64,000 nt of DNA from RHLJ01 sp965212165 (GTDB taxonomy: Bacteria; Bacteroidota; Rhodothermia; Balneolales; Balneolaceae). Position 1 is the first letter of the stretch; the number at the start of each line of letters is the position of its first letter. Location of the stretch: contig OZ243096.1 in assembly GCA_965212165.1 (NCBI GenBank), positions 62,001-126,000 on the forward strand, given 5' to 3'. Below the pieces are notes generated by a model, which ran no database searches, was not told the origin of the DNA, and worked only from the letters and a program-made list of their open reading frames with translations. Positions 43,570-53,334 of this stretch are shown here, in pieces. Position numbers and translations under genes: made by a program.

Positions 43570-45589
43570 TTCATTATCAAAAGAAAAAAGTCCGTACTTA
43601 TTACAACATCAAGATAACCCAGTAGATTGGCTTCCATGGGGTGATGAAGCCTTTGAAAAAGCACGTGAAGAGAATAAACCTGTGTTTGTCTCGATTGGCT
43701 ATGCTACCTGCCATTGGTGCCACGTAATGGCTCACGAAAGTTTTGAAGATGAAGATATCGCTGAGCTACTAAATGAATCATTTATCAATGTGAAAGTTGA
43801 TCGCGAAGAACGACCCGATTTAGATAGCACCTATATGACTGTGTGCCAAATGTTAAATGGACAAGGTGGCTGGCCCTTAACAATTATTCTAACTCCAAAT
43901 AAAGAACCTTTTTTTGCAGCTACTTACATCCCTAAAGAAGCTCGCTTTGGAAGACTCGGATTGCGACAGCTTATTCCTGGTGTAAAAGGAATGTGGGTTA
44001 ATGAACCTGAAAAAATTAAGAAAGCTGTTGAGAGTATTAAAGAAGGTTTTGGAAGATCTCAAGAGTTTGAATCAGGAGAATTCCCAGGAACTGAAGCAGT
44101 CGATTATGCCGCAGAGCAATTTGCAATGAGATTTGACGATGAATTTGGTGGATTCGGAAACGCTCCTAAATTCCCTTCTCCTCATAATCTCATGTTCCTT
44201 TTTAGACATTGGAAAAAAACCAACGATCAACGATTTTTAAATGGAGTTACTGATACATTAACTGCTATGCGACTTGGGGGCATATGGGATCATATTGGAT
44301 TTGGGTTCCACCGATATTCAACGGATAGAGAATGGCTTCTCCCCCATTTTGAAAAAATGTTATATGACCAAGCACTTCTAATGATGGCATATACTGAAGC
44401 TTGGCAAATCACAAAAAAACCACTATTTAAACAAACGGTTTATGAAATAGCTGATTATGTATCTCGTGATTTGATGAGTAAAGAAGGTTCATTCTTTTCT
44501 GCTGAAGATGCCGATAGTGAAGGCGAAGAAGGCAAGTTCTATGTCTGGAAAATTAGAGAAATCGAATCCACTCTGACAAATGAGGAAACTAATTTTTTTA
44601 CTACCCATTTCAATTTAAAAGAAGATGGTAATTTTGAAGATGAGGCAACCAAACAATTAACTGGACAAAATATACCTCATTTAACAAGAGAGTTGAACGA
44701 AAATGAATCAATACTTTGGGACCAGATTCGATCGAAATTATTTGAACGTCGTGTTCACCGTATTAGACCTTTATTAGATGACAAAGTACTGACAGATTGG
44801 AATGCACTGATGATCGCAGCCTTTGCAAAAGCAGGAGCAGTTTTTGAAGAAACATCATTTACACACCATGCTGAAAAGGCTTTCCTATTCTTAGAAAACC
44901 ATTTGTTTGAGAGTAGTCAACTCCTTCATCGTTATAAAGAAGGTGAGGCTGCAATCGAAGCTTTTGCTGATGATTTTGTTTTTATGATTTGGGCAGGAAT
45001 TGAACTTTATGAAACTACTTTTAAACCTGGTTTTCTTAATACTGCAATTAATCTCAACCAAGAATTTATAAATACTTTTTGGGATGAAGAACATGGTGGA
45101 TTCTTTTTTAGTGTTAATGATGCCGATCAACCACTTGGTCGTCAAAAACAGATTTATGATGGAGCCGTACCATCTTCTAACTCAACGGCATTGCTAAATC
45201 TTATCCGATTAGGACGTTTTACCGGAGATACTTCTCTTGAGGAAAAAGCGAATGATCTAGGGAAATTCTTTTCTGCAGATTTAATTCGATCAGGTTCTAG
45301 TAGTACAATGAGTATGATGGGACTTCAATTTCTTTATAATGATCCTAAAGAAATCGTTATTGCTGAAGGAGAAAATGATACAGCAAAGTTTATACGCCAT
45401 TTCCACTCAGAATTTGATCCTTCCAAGGTTTTATTATTTAGTCCTATAAAAAGAGACCAAAAACTTTTTAAAATTGCTCCCTTTTTAGAAACCCAACCTC
45501 CTATCGATCAAAAAACAACGGTGTATATTTGCAGGAATTATTCTTGTGAAAAACCAGTCTTTAAAATAAGTGAGTTAAATGCCATATAA
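43562..45589 (+). CDS. DUF255/YyaL thioredoxin-domain protein (spermatogenesis-associated protein 20-like)
   Basis: 675 aa from the GTG at 43562, giving MPNSLSKEKSPYLLQHQDNP as in homologues; an ATG at 43526 inside mgsA would add 12 residues. An N-terminal thioredoxin fold has YATCHWCHVMAHESFED (CxxC) and VKVDREERPDLD, followed by an alpha/alpha-toroid (GGFGNAPKFPSPHNL, FHRYSTDREWLLPHFEKMLYDQA). Widely conserved, function poorly known (a redox or epimerase-like role has been proposed). It is coupled to mgsA. Confidence 0.88.
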   Translation: MPNSLSKEKSPYLLQHQDNPVDWLPWGDEAFEKAREENKPVFVSIGYATCHWCHVMAHESFEDEDIAELLNESFINVKVDREERPDLDSTYMTVCQMLNGQGGWPLTIILTPNKEPFFAATYIPKEARFGRLGLRQLIPGVKGMWVNEPEKIKKAVESIKEGFGRSQEFESGEFPGTEAVDYAAEQFAMRFDDEFGGFGNAPKFPSPHNLMFLFRHWKKTNDQRFLNGVTDTLTAMRLGGIWDHIGFGFHRYSTDREWLLPHFEKMLYDQALLMMAYTEAWQITKKPLFKQTVYEIADYVSRDLMSKEGSFFSAEDADSEGEEGKFYVWKIREIESTLTNEETNFFTTHFNLKEDGNFEDEATKQLTGQNIPHLTRELNENESILWDQIRSKLFERRVHRIRPLLDDKVLTDWNALMIAAFAKAGAVFEETSFTHHAEKAFLFLENHLFESSQLLHRYKEGEAAIEAFADDFVFMIWAGIELYETTFKPGFLNTAINLNQEFINTFWDEEHGGFFFSVNDADQPLGRQKQIYDGAVPSSNSTALLNLIRLGRFTGDTSLEEKANDLGKFFSADLIRSGSSSTMSMMGLQFLYNDPKEIVIAEGENDTAKFIRHFHSEFDPSKVLLFSPIKRDQKLFKIAPFLETQPPIDQKTTVYICRNYSCEKPVFKISELNAI

Positions 45590-45670
45590 ATTTAACTTCT
45601 ACTGATGTAGATTTAATTTATTCAATCCATTTATTATTGTAATACGTATTTAACAATAAACATTATTTAT

Positions 45671-46285
45671 ATGCTGTTTTTTATTCTTTCTGCACTTGGA
45701 AAATTTCTTACGCAGAATAATTCGAGAGATCGAGCCCTTTTACAACGTATTGCTTCTAAAGAACCAGACGCATTAAGTGAGCTATATGATCTTTATAGCA
45801 AACTTCTTTTTGGGCTGTTAAAATCAATCCTTAAAAAGACTGAGGAGGCAGAAGATATTCTTCAGGAAGTATTTACAACTATTTGGGAGAAAGCCGATCA
45901 ATTTGATACTGAGCGAGGATCAGCATATACATGGATTGTATCAATAACAAGAAATAAAGGAATAGATCGTTTACGTTCGAAAGTTTATAAAGAGCAGAAA
46001 AAGCAGTCTACAAGTTTAGATGATGATGACGTTTTTCATCCCTTGTACTCTGAAGAAAATAATCCGCTTGAAAACACCATACTTTCTGACCGTGCAGAAC
46101 GAGTTTATGGTGCTTTGCAAAAATTATCTGAAAAACAACGATCTGTTATCCAGGTAGCTTATTTTGATGGATTAAGTCAAAATGAAATTTCTGATAAATA
46201 TGATATACCCTTGGGAACTGTTAAAACTAGAATGCGTGATGGCATGATAAAATTACGAGAGCTTTTAGCTCAGGAGATGGTCTAA
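45671..46285 (+). CDS. ECF-type RNA polymerase sigma factor
   Basis: 204 aa. Sigma region 2 covers LSELYDLYSKLLFGLLKSIL, EEAEDILQEVFTTIWEKADQF and YTWIVSITRNKGIDRLR. Region 4 covers KLSEKQRSVIQVAYFDGLSQNEISDKYDIPLGTVKTRMRDGM. It matches the SigK-like group that is paired with RskA anti-sigma factors. Its TAATG overlap with the next gene proves the pairing. An upstream ATG alternative was not needed. Confidence 0.93.
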   Translation: MLFFILSALGKFLTQNNSRDRALLQRIASKEPDALSELYDLYSKLLFGLLKSILKKTEEAEDILQEVFTTIWEKADQFDTERGSAYTWIVSITRNKGIDRLRSKVYKEQKKQSTSLDDDDVFHPLYSEENNPLENTILSDRAERVYGALQKLSEKQRSVIQVAYFDGLSQNEISDKYDIPLGTVKTRMRDGMIKLRELLAQEMV

Positions 46286-47082
46286 TGGCAGACAATAACA
46301 ATACACAAAGTTTTGAAGAACTATGTGCTGGGTATGTACTAGGTTCTTTAAGCTCAGAGGAAAAAGCAAATTTTGAAACTTTCTTAGAGACTGCAAATGA
46401 AGAGCAATTAACTTTATTTCACGATATGGAAGCGATTGGAGCCGAAATGGCACTATTGTATCCAGAAGTCTCACCTTCTGATAAGATTAAACATCAATTA
46501 ATAGAAATGGCTTGGGCTTCAATAAATGCTCGGACGGGTGCTAACATTCACTATCTATCTAGATTTAGATTCGCTATTGCTGCATCTGTTGTCTTTATGA
46601 TAGCCTCCATCGCATTACTTTTTCAAACTCAGAATTTGAATCAAGATTTAACTATACAAATAGCTCTTGTTCAAGAACAACAAACAACTATTAAAACACT
46701 AGAAACAGAAGTTGAACGCAAAGAAGAATTATTAACCATTCTTGAAGCTCGTGATGTTGATCTAATTTTAATGGATGGGCTAGACGTAAACCCAAGCGGC
46801 TATGGCAAAGTTGTTTGGGATAAAGATAATGGTCAAGCTCTTTTGCAGGTTGCAAATATTCCTAAAGTACCAACGGCAAAAGAATATCAACTTTGGTTTG
46901 TGGTAAATAACCAACCAATTAGTGCAGGAGTATTTGCAGTTAATGACCCAACTCAGGATAACTTTTTTAAAATTTCAGAATTCCAGCAAACCAATGCTAC
47001 AGGGGCATTTGCGATTACTCTAGAGCCAGAAGGTGGTTCGCCTCAACCCACTGGCGACATGTACTTATTAGGTAGTATGTGA
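46285..47082 (+). CDS. Membrane-bound anti-sigma factor (RskA-like)
   Basis: 265 aa. A cytoplasmic N-terminus with an anti-sigma helical region (FEELCAGYVLGSLSSEEKANFETFL), one membrane helix (about 95-114, FRFAIAASVVFMIASIALLF), a coiled coil, then a periplasmic RskA C-terminal domain (GYGKVVWDKDNGQALLQVANIP, KEYQLWFVVNNQPISAGVF, FAITLEPEGGSPQPTG). It should hold the sigma factor at the membrane and release it on an envelope signal. It starts on the last base of the sigma stop codon. Confidence 0.92.
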   Translation: MADNNNTQSFEELCAGYVLGSLSSEEKANFETFLETANEEQLTLFHDMEAIGAEMALLYPEVSPSDKIKHQLIEMAWASINARTGANIHYLSRFRFAIAASVVFMIASIALLFQTQNLNQDLTIQIALVQEQQTTIKTLETEVERKEELLTILEARDVDLILMDGLDVNPSGYGKVVWDKDNGQALLQVANIPKVPTAKEYQLWFVVNNQPISAGVFAVNDPTQDNFFKISEFQQTNATGAFAITLEPEGGSPQPTGDMYLLGSM

Positions 47083-47089
47083 AATTTGA

Positions 47090-47142
47090 TTTTCAATTAT
47101 TTTTGAAATTAGCCCTTTTTCGGAACGATTAAGGGCTTTTTA
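47090..47142 (+). terminator. Terminator after the sigma/anti-sigma pair
   Basis: AGCCCTT (47111-47117) pairs with AAGGGCT (47131-47137) around a 13-nt loop, followed by TTTTTAATTTT. It separates the regulators from the CHRD gene. Confidence 0.75.
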
Positions 47143-47232
47143 ATTTTATTACTTCCAATCTGACTATTCAAGATTTTCGTATTGAGAAAGAGAACTACCC
47201 AATTGGGTTTAATAATAATTAATCAAAAAATC

Positions 47233-49473
47233 ATGCAATCGATAAACAAGTTACTATCGTATTCGAGTATATTATTTCTATTTTTGTTTGGATTTACAAC
47301 TATTTCAAACGCTCAAACTACTTACCAAGCTCAACTAAGTGGAAGCAATGAAGTTCCCGCAATTGTTTCTACCGCTGGTGGGTCGATAAATGCCACTTTA
47401 ACCGGAACTGAACTAGTTATTGAAGGTTCATTTTCTGGATTAACTGGCGATTATGCAGCATCACATATTCATAGTGGAATGGCAGGTCAAAATGGTGGGG
47501 TAGTATTAGCCTTGTCACCTACCGTAAATGAAGACATGAGTAGTGGAACTTTTACAGCTACCAATAACACATTTACCCTATCGACAGAACAAATAGATCT
47601 GATGAGGAATCAAGGTCTATATATCAATGTACACTCAAGTGCATATGGTAGCGGAGAGTTAAGAGGGCAAATTACCCCAACAGCCGATGCATACTACCGT
47701 GCAAATCTATCTGGTGCTTTTGAAGTTCCATCTGTGAAAACTATGGCTTTTGGTGGAATAGTGTTTCAAGTAAACGGAGATTCACTTGTGGTATCTGGTT
47801 CTTTCAGTGACCTTAGTGGAGATTTTGCTGCATCTCATTTGCATATTGGAATCGCAGGAAGTAATGGCGGAGTTGCTTTTACGTTAAATGTAGATGCCGC
47901 AACCGACAATTTATCAGGTATTTATTCACCTGAAAACAATAGATTTGAACTCACTGAAAGTCAAAAGACTTCATTAATGAATCGCGAGTTTTATGTAAAC
48001 GTTCATACATCCACTTTTGGTAGTGGCGAACTAAGAGGACAAGTGACTCCTCCAGTGACCGCAGCTTTCTATGCAAGTCTTTCTGGAAGTGCAGAAAATC
48101 CTTCTGTAAACACTTCTGCAATGGGTGCTGCTGTATTAGAACTTACAGGTGATTCTGTATATGTAAGTGGCTCATTTTCAGGATTAAGTTCTGCGTTTGC
48201 TGCGTCTCATCTTCATGTAGGTCATGCAGGAACTAATGGTGGCGTTGCATTCAGTTTAAATGTTGATACGAACACTGAAAATACAGGTGGATCATATACT
48301 GTAGCAAACAATTCCCTTGAACTTACACCAGCGCAAATTGAGATCATGGTAAATCGTGGTATCTATGTAAATGTACATTCAGCTAACTTTGGTGGTGGCG
48401 AATTACGTGGTCAGGTTTTGGGTGATGCAACTGCTTACTTCAAAACAAAACTTTCAGGTTTACATGAAATTCAGCCAATTTTTACTGAAGCAATGGGTGC
48501 TTTGAATGTAGAAGTTAGTGGAACTACTGCTATAGTGACTGGTGGATTTTCAGGATTAAGTTCTAATTTTGATGCCTCAATCGCTGGTGGTGCACACTTA
48601 CATGCAGGGCCTGTAACTGGAAATGGTGGTGTTGAAGTATTAATAAACACTACAGTTGAAGAAGACACTGCTGGTGTGTATGAGGCTTCTATGAACACTG
48701 TTGCTTTAACTGAAGAGCAACTTACTTTACTCTTTAATGAAGGCATGTATGCTAACATACACACGACTGGATTTGGATCAGGCGAACTTAGAGGACAGCT
48801 TCTTTTTGGAGATAATCTATACCCAGAAATGTCTGAACTGACGGCTCCTGAAAATGAAGCTATGTTAACTTTATCTGGACCTTCTACAATTCTATTTGAA
48901 GCTACTTGGACAGAAGCAACTGACGCTAATGATAATGAGTTAAATTATATTTGGCAGTTATCAACAGATACTGAATTCGATAATCTTCTAGTTAATGCTA
49001 GTGTAGGGTCTGAAACATCTTTTACTGCTGATTTTGCTACATTAGATGCAATTTTTGAAGAAGCTGGTGTAGCAATAGGATCAACTGCAACACTATATCA
49101 CAGAGTAATTGTAAGTGATGGTAGTAATGAGACTATTAGTCAAACTAGATCGGCAATCATAGAACGCGGTCAAGTAACCGCTTCAGAAGATGAATTTGAT
49201 ACTAAACCACTTGCGTTCGGATTAGATCAAAATTATCCTAATCCATTCAACCCATCTACGAGCATTAACTTTACATTAAGCGAAACTGGAGAAACAAGCC
49301 TTAAAGTATATAATATGCTTGGGCAAGAAGTTGCTTCAATTGTAAATGGACGACTATCAGCTGGCAATTACAGCTATTCATTTGATGCAAGTCAATTGTC
49401 ATCTGGAATGTATATTTATCAACTTAGAGCTCAAAATATGACGGTTACTAAGCGAATGACTCTTATTAAATAA
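47233..49473 (+). CDS. Secreted protein with four CHRD domains and a type IX secretion tail
   Basis: 746 aa from the ATG at 47233, which gives the signal peptide QSINKLLSYSSILFLFLFGFTTISNAQ. Four CHRD (chordin-like) repeats of about 120 aa follow, each with SG-xx-E-xP at the front, ASH(I/L)H-x-G, NGGVxxxL in the middle and YxNVHTxxxGxGELRGQ at the end. Next is a fibronectin-like region (YIWQLSTDTEFDNL). The C-terminus is a type A T9SS sorting domain (FGLDQNYPNPFNPSTSINF ... SGMYIYQLRAQNMTVTKRM). It is probably surface-exposed or released; ligand unknown. The neighbouring sigma system may control it. Confidence 0.9.
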   Translation: MQSINKLLSYSSILFLFLFGFTTISNAQTTYQAQLSGSNEVPAIVSTAGGSINATLTGTELVIEGSFSGLTGDYAASHIHSGMAGQNGGVVLALSPTVNEDMSSGTFTATNNTFTLSTEQIDLMRNQGLYINVHSSAYGSGELRGQITPTADAYYRANLSGAFEVPSVKTMAFGGIVFQVNGDSLVVSGSFSDLSGDFAASHLHIGIAGSNGGVAFTLNVDAATDNLSGIYSPENNRFELTESQKTSLMNREFYVNVHTSTFGSGELRGQVTPPVTAAFYASLSGSAENPSVNTSAMGAAVLELTGDSVYVSGSFSGLSSAFAASHLHVGHAGTNGGVAFSLNVDTNTENTGGSYTVANNSLELTPAQIEIMVNRGIYVNVHSANFGGGELRGQVLGDATAYFKTKLSGLHEIQPIFTEAMGALNVEVSGTTAIVTGGFSGLSSNFDASIAGGAHLHAGPVTGNGGVEVLINTTVEEDTAGVYEASMNTVALTEEQLTLLFNEGMYANIHTTGFGSGELRGQLLFGDNLYPEMSELTAPENEAMLTLSGPSTILFEATWTEATDANDNELNYIWQLSTDTEFDNLLVNASVGSETSFTADFATLDAIFEEAGVAIGSTATLYHRVIVSDGSNETISQTRSAIIERGQVTASEDEFDTKPLAFGLDQNYPNPFNPSTSINFTLSETGETSLKVYNMLGQEVASIVNGRLSAGNYSYSFDASQLSSGMYIYQLRAQNMTVTKRMTLIK

Positions 49474-49494
49474 TACATTTAATAATGGAATTTT

Positions 49495-49530
49495 AGGGTT
49501 GTCAATTTCACGATTGGCAACCCTTTTTAT
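49495..49530 (+). terminator. Terminator after the CHRD gene
   Basis: AGGGTTG (49495-49501) pairs with CAACCCT (49518-49524), with an inner CAAT/ATTG stem, followed by TTTTTATTTT. It lies 22 nt after the stop. Confidence 0.85.
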
Positions 49531-49541
49531 TTTCTGAAATA

Positions 49542-49568
49542 AAAAAGGCGCAATTAATGCGCCTTTTT
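49542..49568 (-). terminator. Terminator after the DUF4412 gene
   Basis: AAAAAGGCGC ... GCGCCTTTTT with a 7-nt loop. On the minus strand a T-run follows. It is placed 27 nt past the DUF4412 stop, back to back with the plus-strand terminator. Confidence 0.85.
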
Positions 49569-49594
49569 AAAAATTTAAAATATGGTTTCCTGAA

Positions 49595-50344
49595 TTAGTT
49601 GCCCATCATCATACTAAATATCATTTCCTGAAGACCTATTAAACTAACTCCAGCAGGAACTTCAACCATTGCTTTAGCAATGCTAGATTTATTTACATTA
49701 GTAACTTCCATTGCAATATTAGTTTCGCCCTTCTCATGAACTTCTATTAACAATGGGAAATTTTTGGATTTAAACTCTTGTGTTAATCGAGTTGAAGAAT
49801 TTTTCATACTTTCTGGGACATTTTTCCATGGTTCTGCTAACATTCCCCAGTTTATATCTATAGAAGAAGTTAACCACACAGAAAGTGAGCTCTTATTCTC
49901 ACTATCTTCAATTAGTAACTCAGTTGCATTATAACCTAAAATATTTCTGGTTTTATTGGTGTATGAAAATGTGGTGTTAGATTTCACAGTAATATCATTT
50001 TCATCACTGCCCATCATCCCTGCCATTTGAAAAAACCCTTCCAATTCTTCTTTAGTAAATTGAAGTGCTTTATTCTCTCCCATCATCACTATAAAATCTT
50101 TTTTGTCATTTCTGATAAGAAGTCCAGAGGCATCGAAACCATCCATAACATTCATGGATTCATCGCCTTTCACAATGATTCGATTTGAAGTTGTATAGAG
50201 ATTTATTTCACTAGTTTGAGGAACACCATCATTTTCCCCATACATTTTCATCGTTATTTGCCCCTCGAATTGTGCATAAATAGACGTAGGCATTGCAACT
50301 ATACCCACTAATGCTAAACTGAATAGTATCTTTTTAATCTTCAT
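49595..50344 (-). CDS. Secreted DUF4412 domain protein
   Basis: 249 aa with signal peptide (KKILFSLALVGIVAMPTSIYAQ). The DUF4412 pattern is FEGQITMKMYG, SEINLYTTSNRIIVKGDE, the methionine-rich middle and YNATELLIEDSENKSSLSVWLTSSIDINW. It has no known activity; the family is periplasmic in Bacteroidota-type genomes. It lies 68 nt downstream of mnmA on the same strand. Confidence 0.82.
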   Translation of the reverse strand: MKIKKILFSLALVGIVAMPTSIYAQFEGQITMKMYGENDGVPQTSEINLYTTSNRIIVKGDESMNVMDGFDASGLLIRNDKKDFIVMMGENKALQFTKEELEGFFQMAGMMGSDENDITVKSNTTFSYTNKTRNILGYNATELLIEDSENKSSLSVWLTSSIDINWGMLAEPWKNVPESMKNSSTRLTQEFKSKNFPLLIEVHEKGETNIAMEVTNVNKSSIAKAMVEVPAGVSLIGLQEMIFSMMMGN

Positions 50345-50412
50345 AAATCTCTTTTTATTTGTTATTAATCATTGGGATGTAAACGTAAAAAAGTTTGCGT
50401 TGTTACATGACT

Positions 50413-51543
50413 TTAGTCAAGTATAAAATCATTTAATCCAACATTTACTTTTTTAATCCATCCCCCAGCTACAACATCATCGCCTTCGTAACAAACAACA
50501 GCTTGCCCAGGAGTAATAGCTTCGCGACCTGTTGGGAAGTGGACGCGTATTTCGTCTTCTCCTGTTTGAGTTATGGTACCAAGAGCTCCATCATCGTTGT
50601 AACGAATTGCTCCGATGATATCCATTTCCTCTTTTGGGATTTTATCGTATTTGATTAGGTTTATTTCTTGAGCAATCAGCGTAGAGCTAATCAAATCTTT
50701 CTTTTCACCTATAGTGATGGTATTTGAAAATGGATTGATGTCGGTAACATATATGGGCTTACCCATTGGTAAATTCAAACCACGGCGTTGTCCAATGGTA
50801 TAAAATGGATAGCCTTCATGCTCTCCTACAATATTGCCCTCTTGATCTACAAACTTCCCACCACTTACTTTCTCTTTAAGTCCAGGCACTTTGTCTTTAA
50901 GAAATCTTCGATAGTCATCGTCTGGAACAAAACAGATTTCATAAGAATCTGGCTTATTCGCCACATTCAGTAAACCGTGATCTTCAGCAATTTGTCGAAT
51001 CTCAGTTTTTGGGTATTCTCCTAGTGGAAAAATAGTGCGAGCTAAATGCTTTTGAGCCACTCCCCAAAGTGCGTAGGATTGATCCTTCTTAGGATCATGA
51101 CCTCGTGAAATTACATGTCGACCATTCTCTTCTCGTACTTTGGCATAATGTCCGGTTGCTATAAAATCACATCCTAAATTATCCGCACGTTTTAGGAGCG
51201 CAGCCCATTTAATATGAGTATTACATAAAACACATGGATTTGGAGTTCTACCTTCCATATAATCGCCCACAAACCGATCGATAACCCAATCGCCGAATTC
51301 TTCTCTGATATCTACTATGAAGTGCTTAAAACCATGATTTACGGCGATATGGCGAGCATCGTTCATACTCTCTACTGTACAACATCCAGTCTCCTTTCCG
51401 TTATCCCCGCCACTACGGTGATAATCCCAGGTTTTCATCGTAATACCGATAACTTCGTATCCTTGTTCTCTTAGCATTACGGCAGCCACTGAGGAGTCTA
51501 CTCCTCCGCTCATTGCCACTAATACTCTTCCTTTTTTACTCAT
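50413..51543 (-). CDS. mnmA: tRNA-specific 2-thiouridylase MnmA
   Basis: 376 aa. The PP-loop SGGVDSSVAAVMLREQGYEV is at the N-terminus. The catalytic cysteines are in GRTPNPCVLCNTHIKW and SYEICFVPDDDYRRFL; FYTIGQRRGLNLP and the C-terminal beta barrel (REAITPGQAVVCYEGD) follow. It adds sulfur to U34 of tRNAs for Lys, Glu and Gln. Standard length and complete. Confidence 0.97.
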   Translation of the reverse strand: MSKKGRVLVAMSGGVDSSVAAVMLREQGYEVIGITMKTWDYHRSGGDNGKETGCCTVESMNDARHIAVNHGFKHFIVDIREEFGDWVIDRFVGDYMEGRTPNPCVLCNTHIKWAALLKRADNLGCDFIATGHYAKVREENGRHVISRGHDPKKDQSYALWGVAQKHLARTIFPLGEYPKTEIRQIAEDHGLLNVANKPDSYEICFVPDDDYRRFLKDKVPGLKEKVSGGKFVDQEGNIVGEHEGYPFYTIGQRRGLNLPMGKPIYVTDINPFSNTITIGEKKDLISSTLIAQEINLIKYDKIPKEEMDIIGAIRYNDDGALGTITQTGEDEIRVHFPTGREAITPGQAVVCYEGDDVVAGGWIKKVNVGLNDFILD

Positions 51544-51769
51544 TTGTTCACTTCATTTTTTTCTGAGCACAAAGATAAGGCTTTTTTTAATGAAGGAAGC
51601 AATTGCTTGATTGTTAATTGTGATTGAGGGGATAGATTTATGTTTTCTTGGGTTTCAAATGTAGGATTTCATTTTTTCAATTTAAATGAAATAGCTTCAA
51701 CTCTGATGATTAGCTAAATTATCGCATCCATATTTCAATATTGATTAATAAATACTTTATTTAGTACAT

Positions 51770-53278
51770 GTGAAGACCCCTGGTGTATATATTGAAGAAA
51801 AGAATGCTTTTCCAAATTCTGTTATTGAGGTAGCTTCTGCTATTCCTGCATTTATTGGTTATACCGAAAAAGCATATATCAACGGGAAAACATTGAACAA
51901 CAAACCTTGGCGTATTAACTCTATAACAGAATTCCATCAATATTTTGGCTATGGAGCAACACCAAAGTTCAGCTTCGATGAAAAACCATTAAATGGTTTA
52001 GATAATGCAGATTTTACTTACGATGACAAGGAATATATTCTTACTCAAACGAACCTAAATTACCTTCTCTATCGTTGTATGCTGCTTTATTTTAATAATG
52101 GTGGTAGCTCATGCTATATCGTATCAGTTGGGGATTATGGTTCTAATGTTGAGCCCAATAAATTAATATCTGGAATTAATTCACTTCTTAAAGAGACAGA
52201 ACCAACAATAATTATTATTCCCGAAACTACTTTACTTAGTTTTGAAGATAGTACGATTGTTCAACAAGAAGCTGTTGCCCATTGCGGGATTATGCAAAAC
52301 AGAATTACTATTCTTGATATCTGGGAAGGATTTAAAAAGAGACATGATACATCTGGTGATTGTATTACAAAGTTTCGAGAATCCTTAACTTTCAACAATT
52401 TGGATTTTGCAATCACATATTACCCTTGGATAAATTCCAGCATTGTTAAGGTTAATGAATTGAGCTATGAATTCATCTCAAACTTAGGAGAACTTCAATC
52501 ACTACTATTATCTGAAATTAGAGACCCTGAAGAATCATCAATACAATCAGAAAAGGCACAGGCTATTAATAATATTTCCAACAATTGGACAAGTTTAACT
52601 ACTGATGAAGCAAAAGCTAGAAGACGTAATGTGGATTCAATTCTCAAATCAATTAGTTCACTTTATAAGATTATTTTGAATGCCATAACGCATAAACTCA
52701 ATAGATTACCGCCAGCTTCTGCTATGGCTGGTTTATACACAATGGTTGATAATTCTCAAGGAGTATGGAAAGCTCCCGTAAATATTAGCTTGAACTCCGT
52801 TATTTCACCAACTGTTGATTTAACAAGCATTGAACAAAAGGATTTAAATGGAACTGTTCAAGAAAAATCAATTAATATGATCCAGAATTTTATTGGAAAA
52901 GGAACTTTAGTTTGGGGAGCATCAACTCTAGGTGATTCAAGTTTACCCTTTTGTTGTATTAATATTCATCGTACTAAAATCATGCTTGAAGAATCAATTC
53001 GTTTAGCTATCAAGACGTATGTTTTTGAACCGAACGAACATAATGTTTGGGTTACGATCAAAAGCATGTTATCAAATTTCCTTTCTGGCATATGGAAACG
53101 TGGTGGCTTGGCAGGCGCTACTCCTTCTGATTCCTTTATCATAAAAGCTGGTTTAAATGAAACAATGACTGCTAGAGACATTAGTGACGGAATATTAAAA
53201 GTCACTGTACTTGTAGCAATTCATAGGCCTTCAGAGTTTATAGAGCTTAGTTTTATTCAGCAGATGCAGAAATCTTAG
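51770..53278 (+). CDS. Contractile tail sheath protein (phage/eCIS type), orphan
   Basis: 502 aa with a GTG start (KTPGVYIEEKNAFPNSV), the near-universal beginning of tail sheaths and eCIS sheaths; AIPAFIGYTEKA continues the first strand pair. The conserved C-terminal fold is clear: SLPFCCINIHRTKIMLEESI, YVFEPNEHNVWVTIKSMLSNFL, WKRGGLAGATPSDSF and ILKVTVLVAIHRPSEFIEL. It resembles sheaths of extracellular contractile injection systems and tailocins more than T6SS TssC. No tube, baseplate, spike or ATPase gene is nearby, so it is either a remnant or part of a scattered system. Confidence 0.85.
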   Translation: MKTPGVYIEEKNAFPNSVIEVASAIPAFIGYTEKAYINGKTLNNKPWRINSITEFHQYFGYGATPKFSFDEKPLNGLDNADFTYDDKEYILTQTNLNYLLYRCMLLYFNNGGSSCYIVSVGDYGSNVEPNKLISGINSLLKETEPTIIIIPETTLLSFEDSTIVQQEAVAHCGIMQNRITILDIWEGFKKRHDTSGDCITKFRESLTFNNLDFAITYYPWINSSIVKVNELSYEFISNLGELQSLLLSEIRDPEESSIQSEKAQAINNISNNWTSLTTDEAKARRRNVDSILKSISSLYKIILNAITHKLNRLPPASAMAGLYTMVDNSQGVWKAPVNISLNSVISPTVDLTSIEQKDLNGTVQEKSINMIQNFIGKGTLVWGASTLGDSSLPFCCINIHRTKIMLEESIRLAIKTYVFEPNEHNVWVTIKSMLSNFLSGIWKRGGLAGATPSDSFIIKAGLNETMTARDISDGILKVTVLVAIHRPSEFIELSFIQQMQKS

Positions 53279-53334
53279 CGTACCTAAATAACTGAAAATT
53301 AGACTTACAATTAAACTAATAAACCTCGTGTCAA

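Noticed and set aside
51597..51608. AAGCAATTGCTT palindrome upstream of mnmA
   Set aside because: It is short, single and AT-centred; nothing ties it to regulation.
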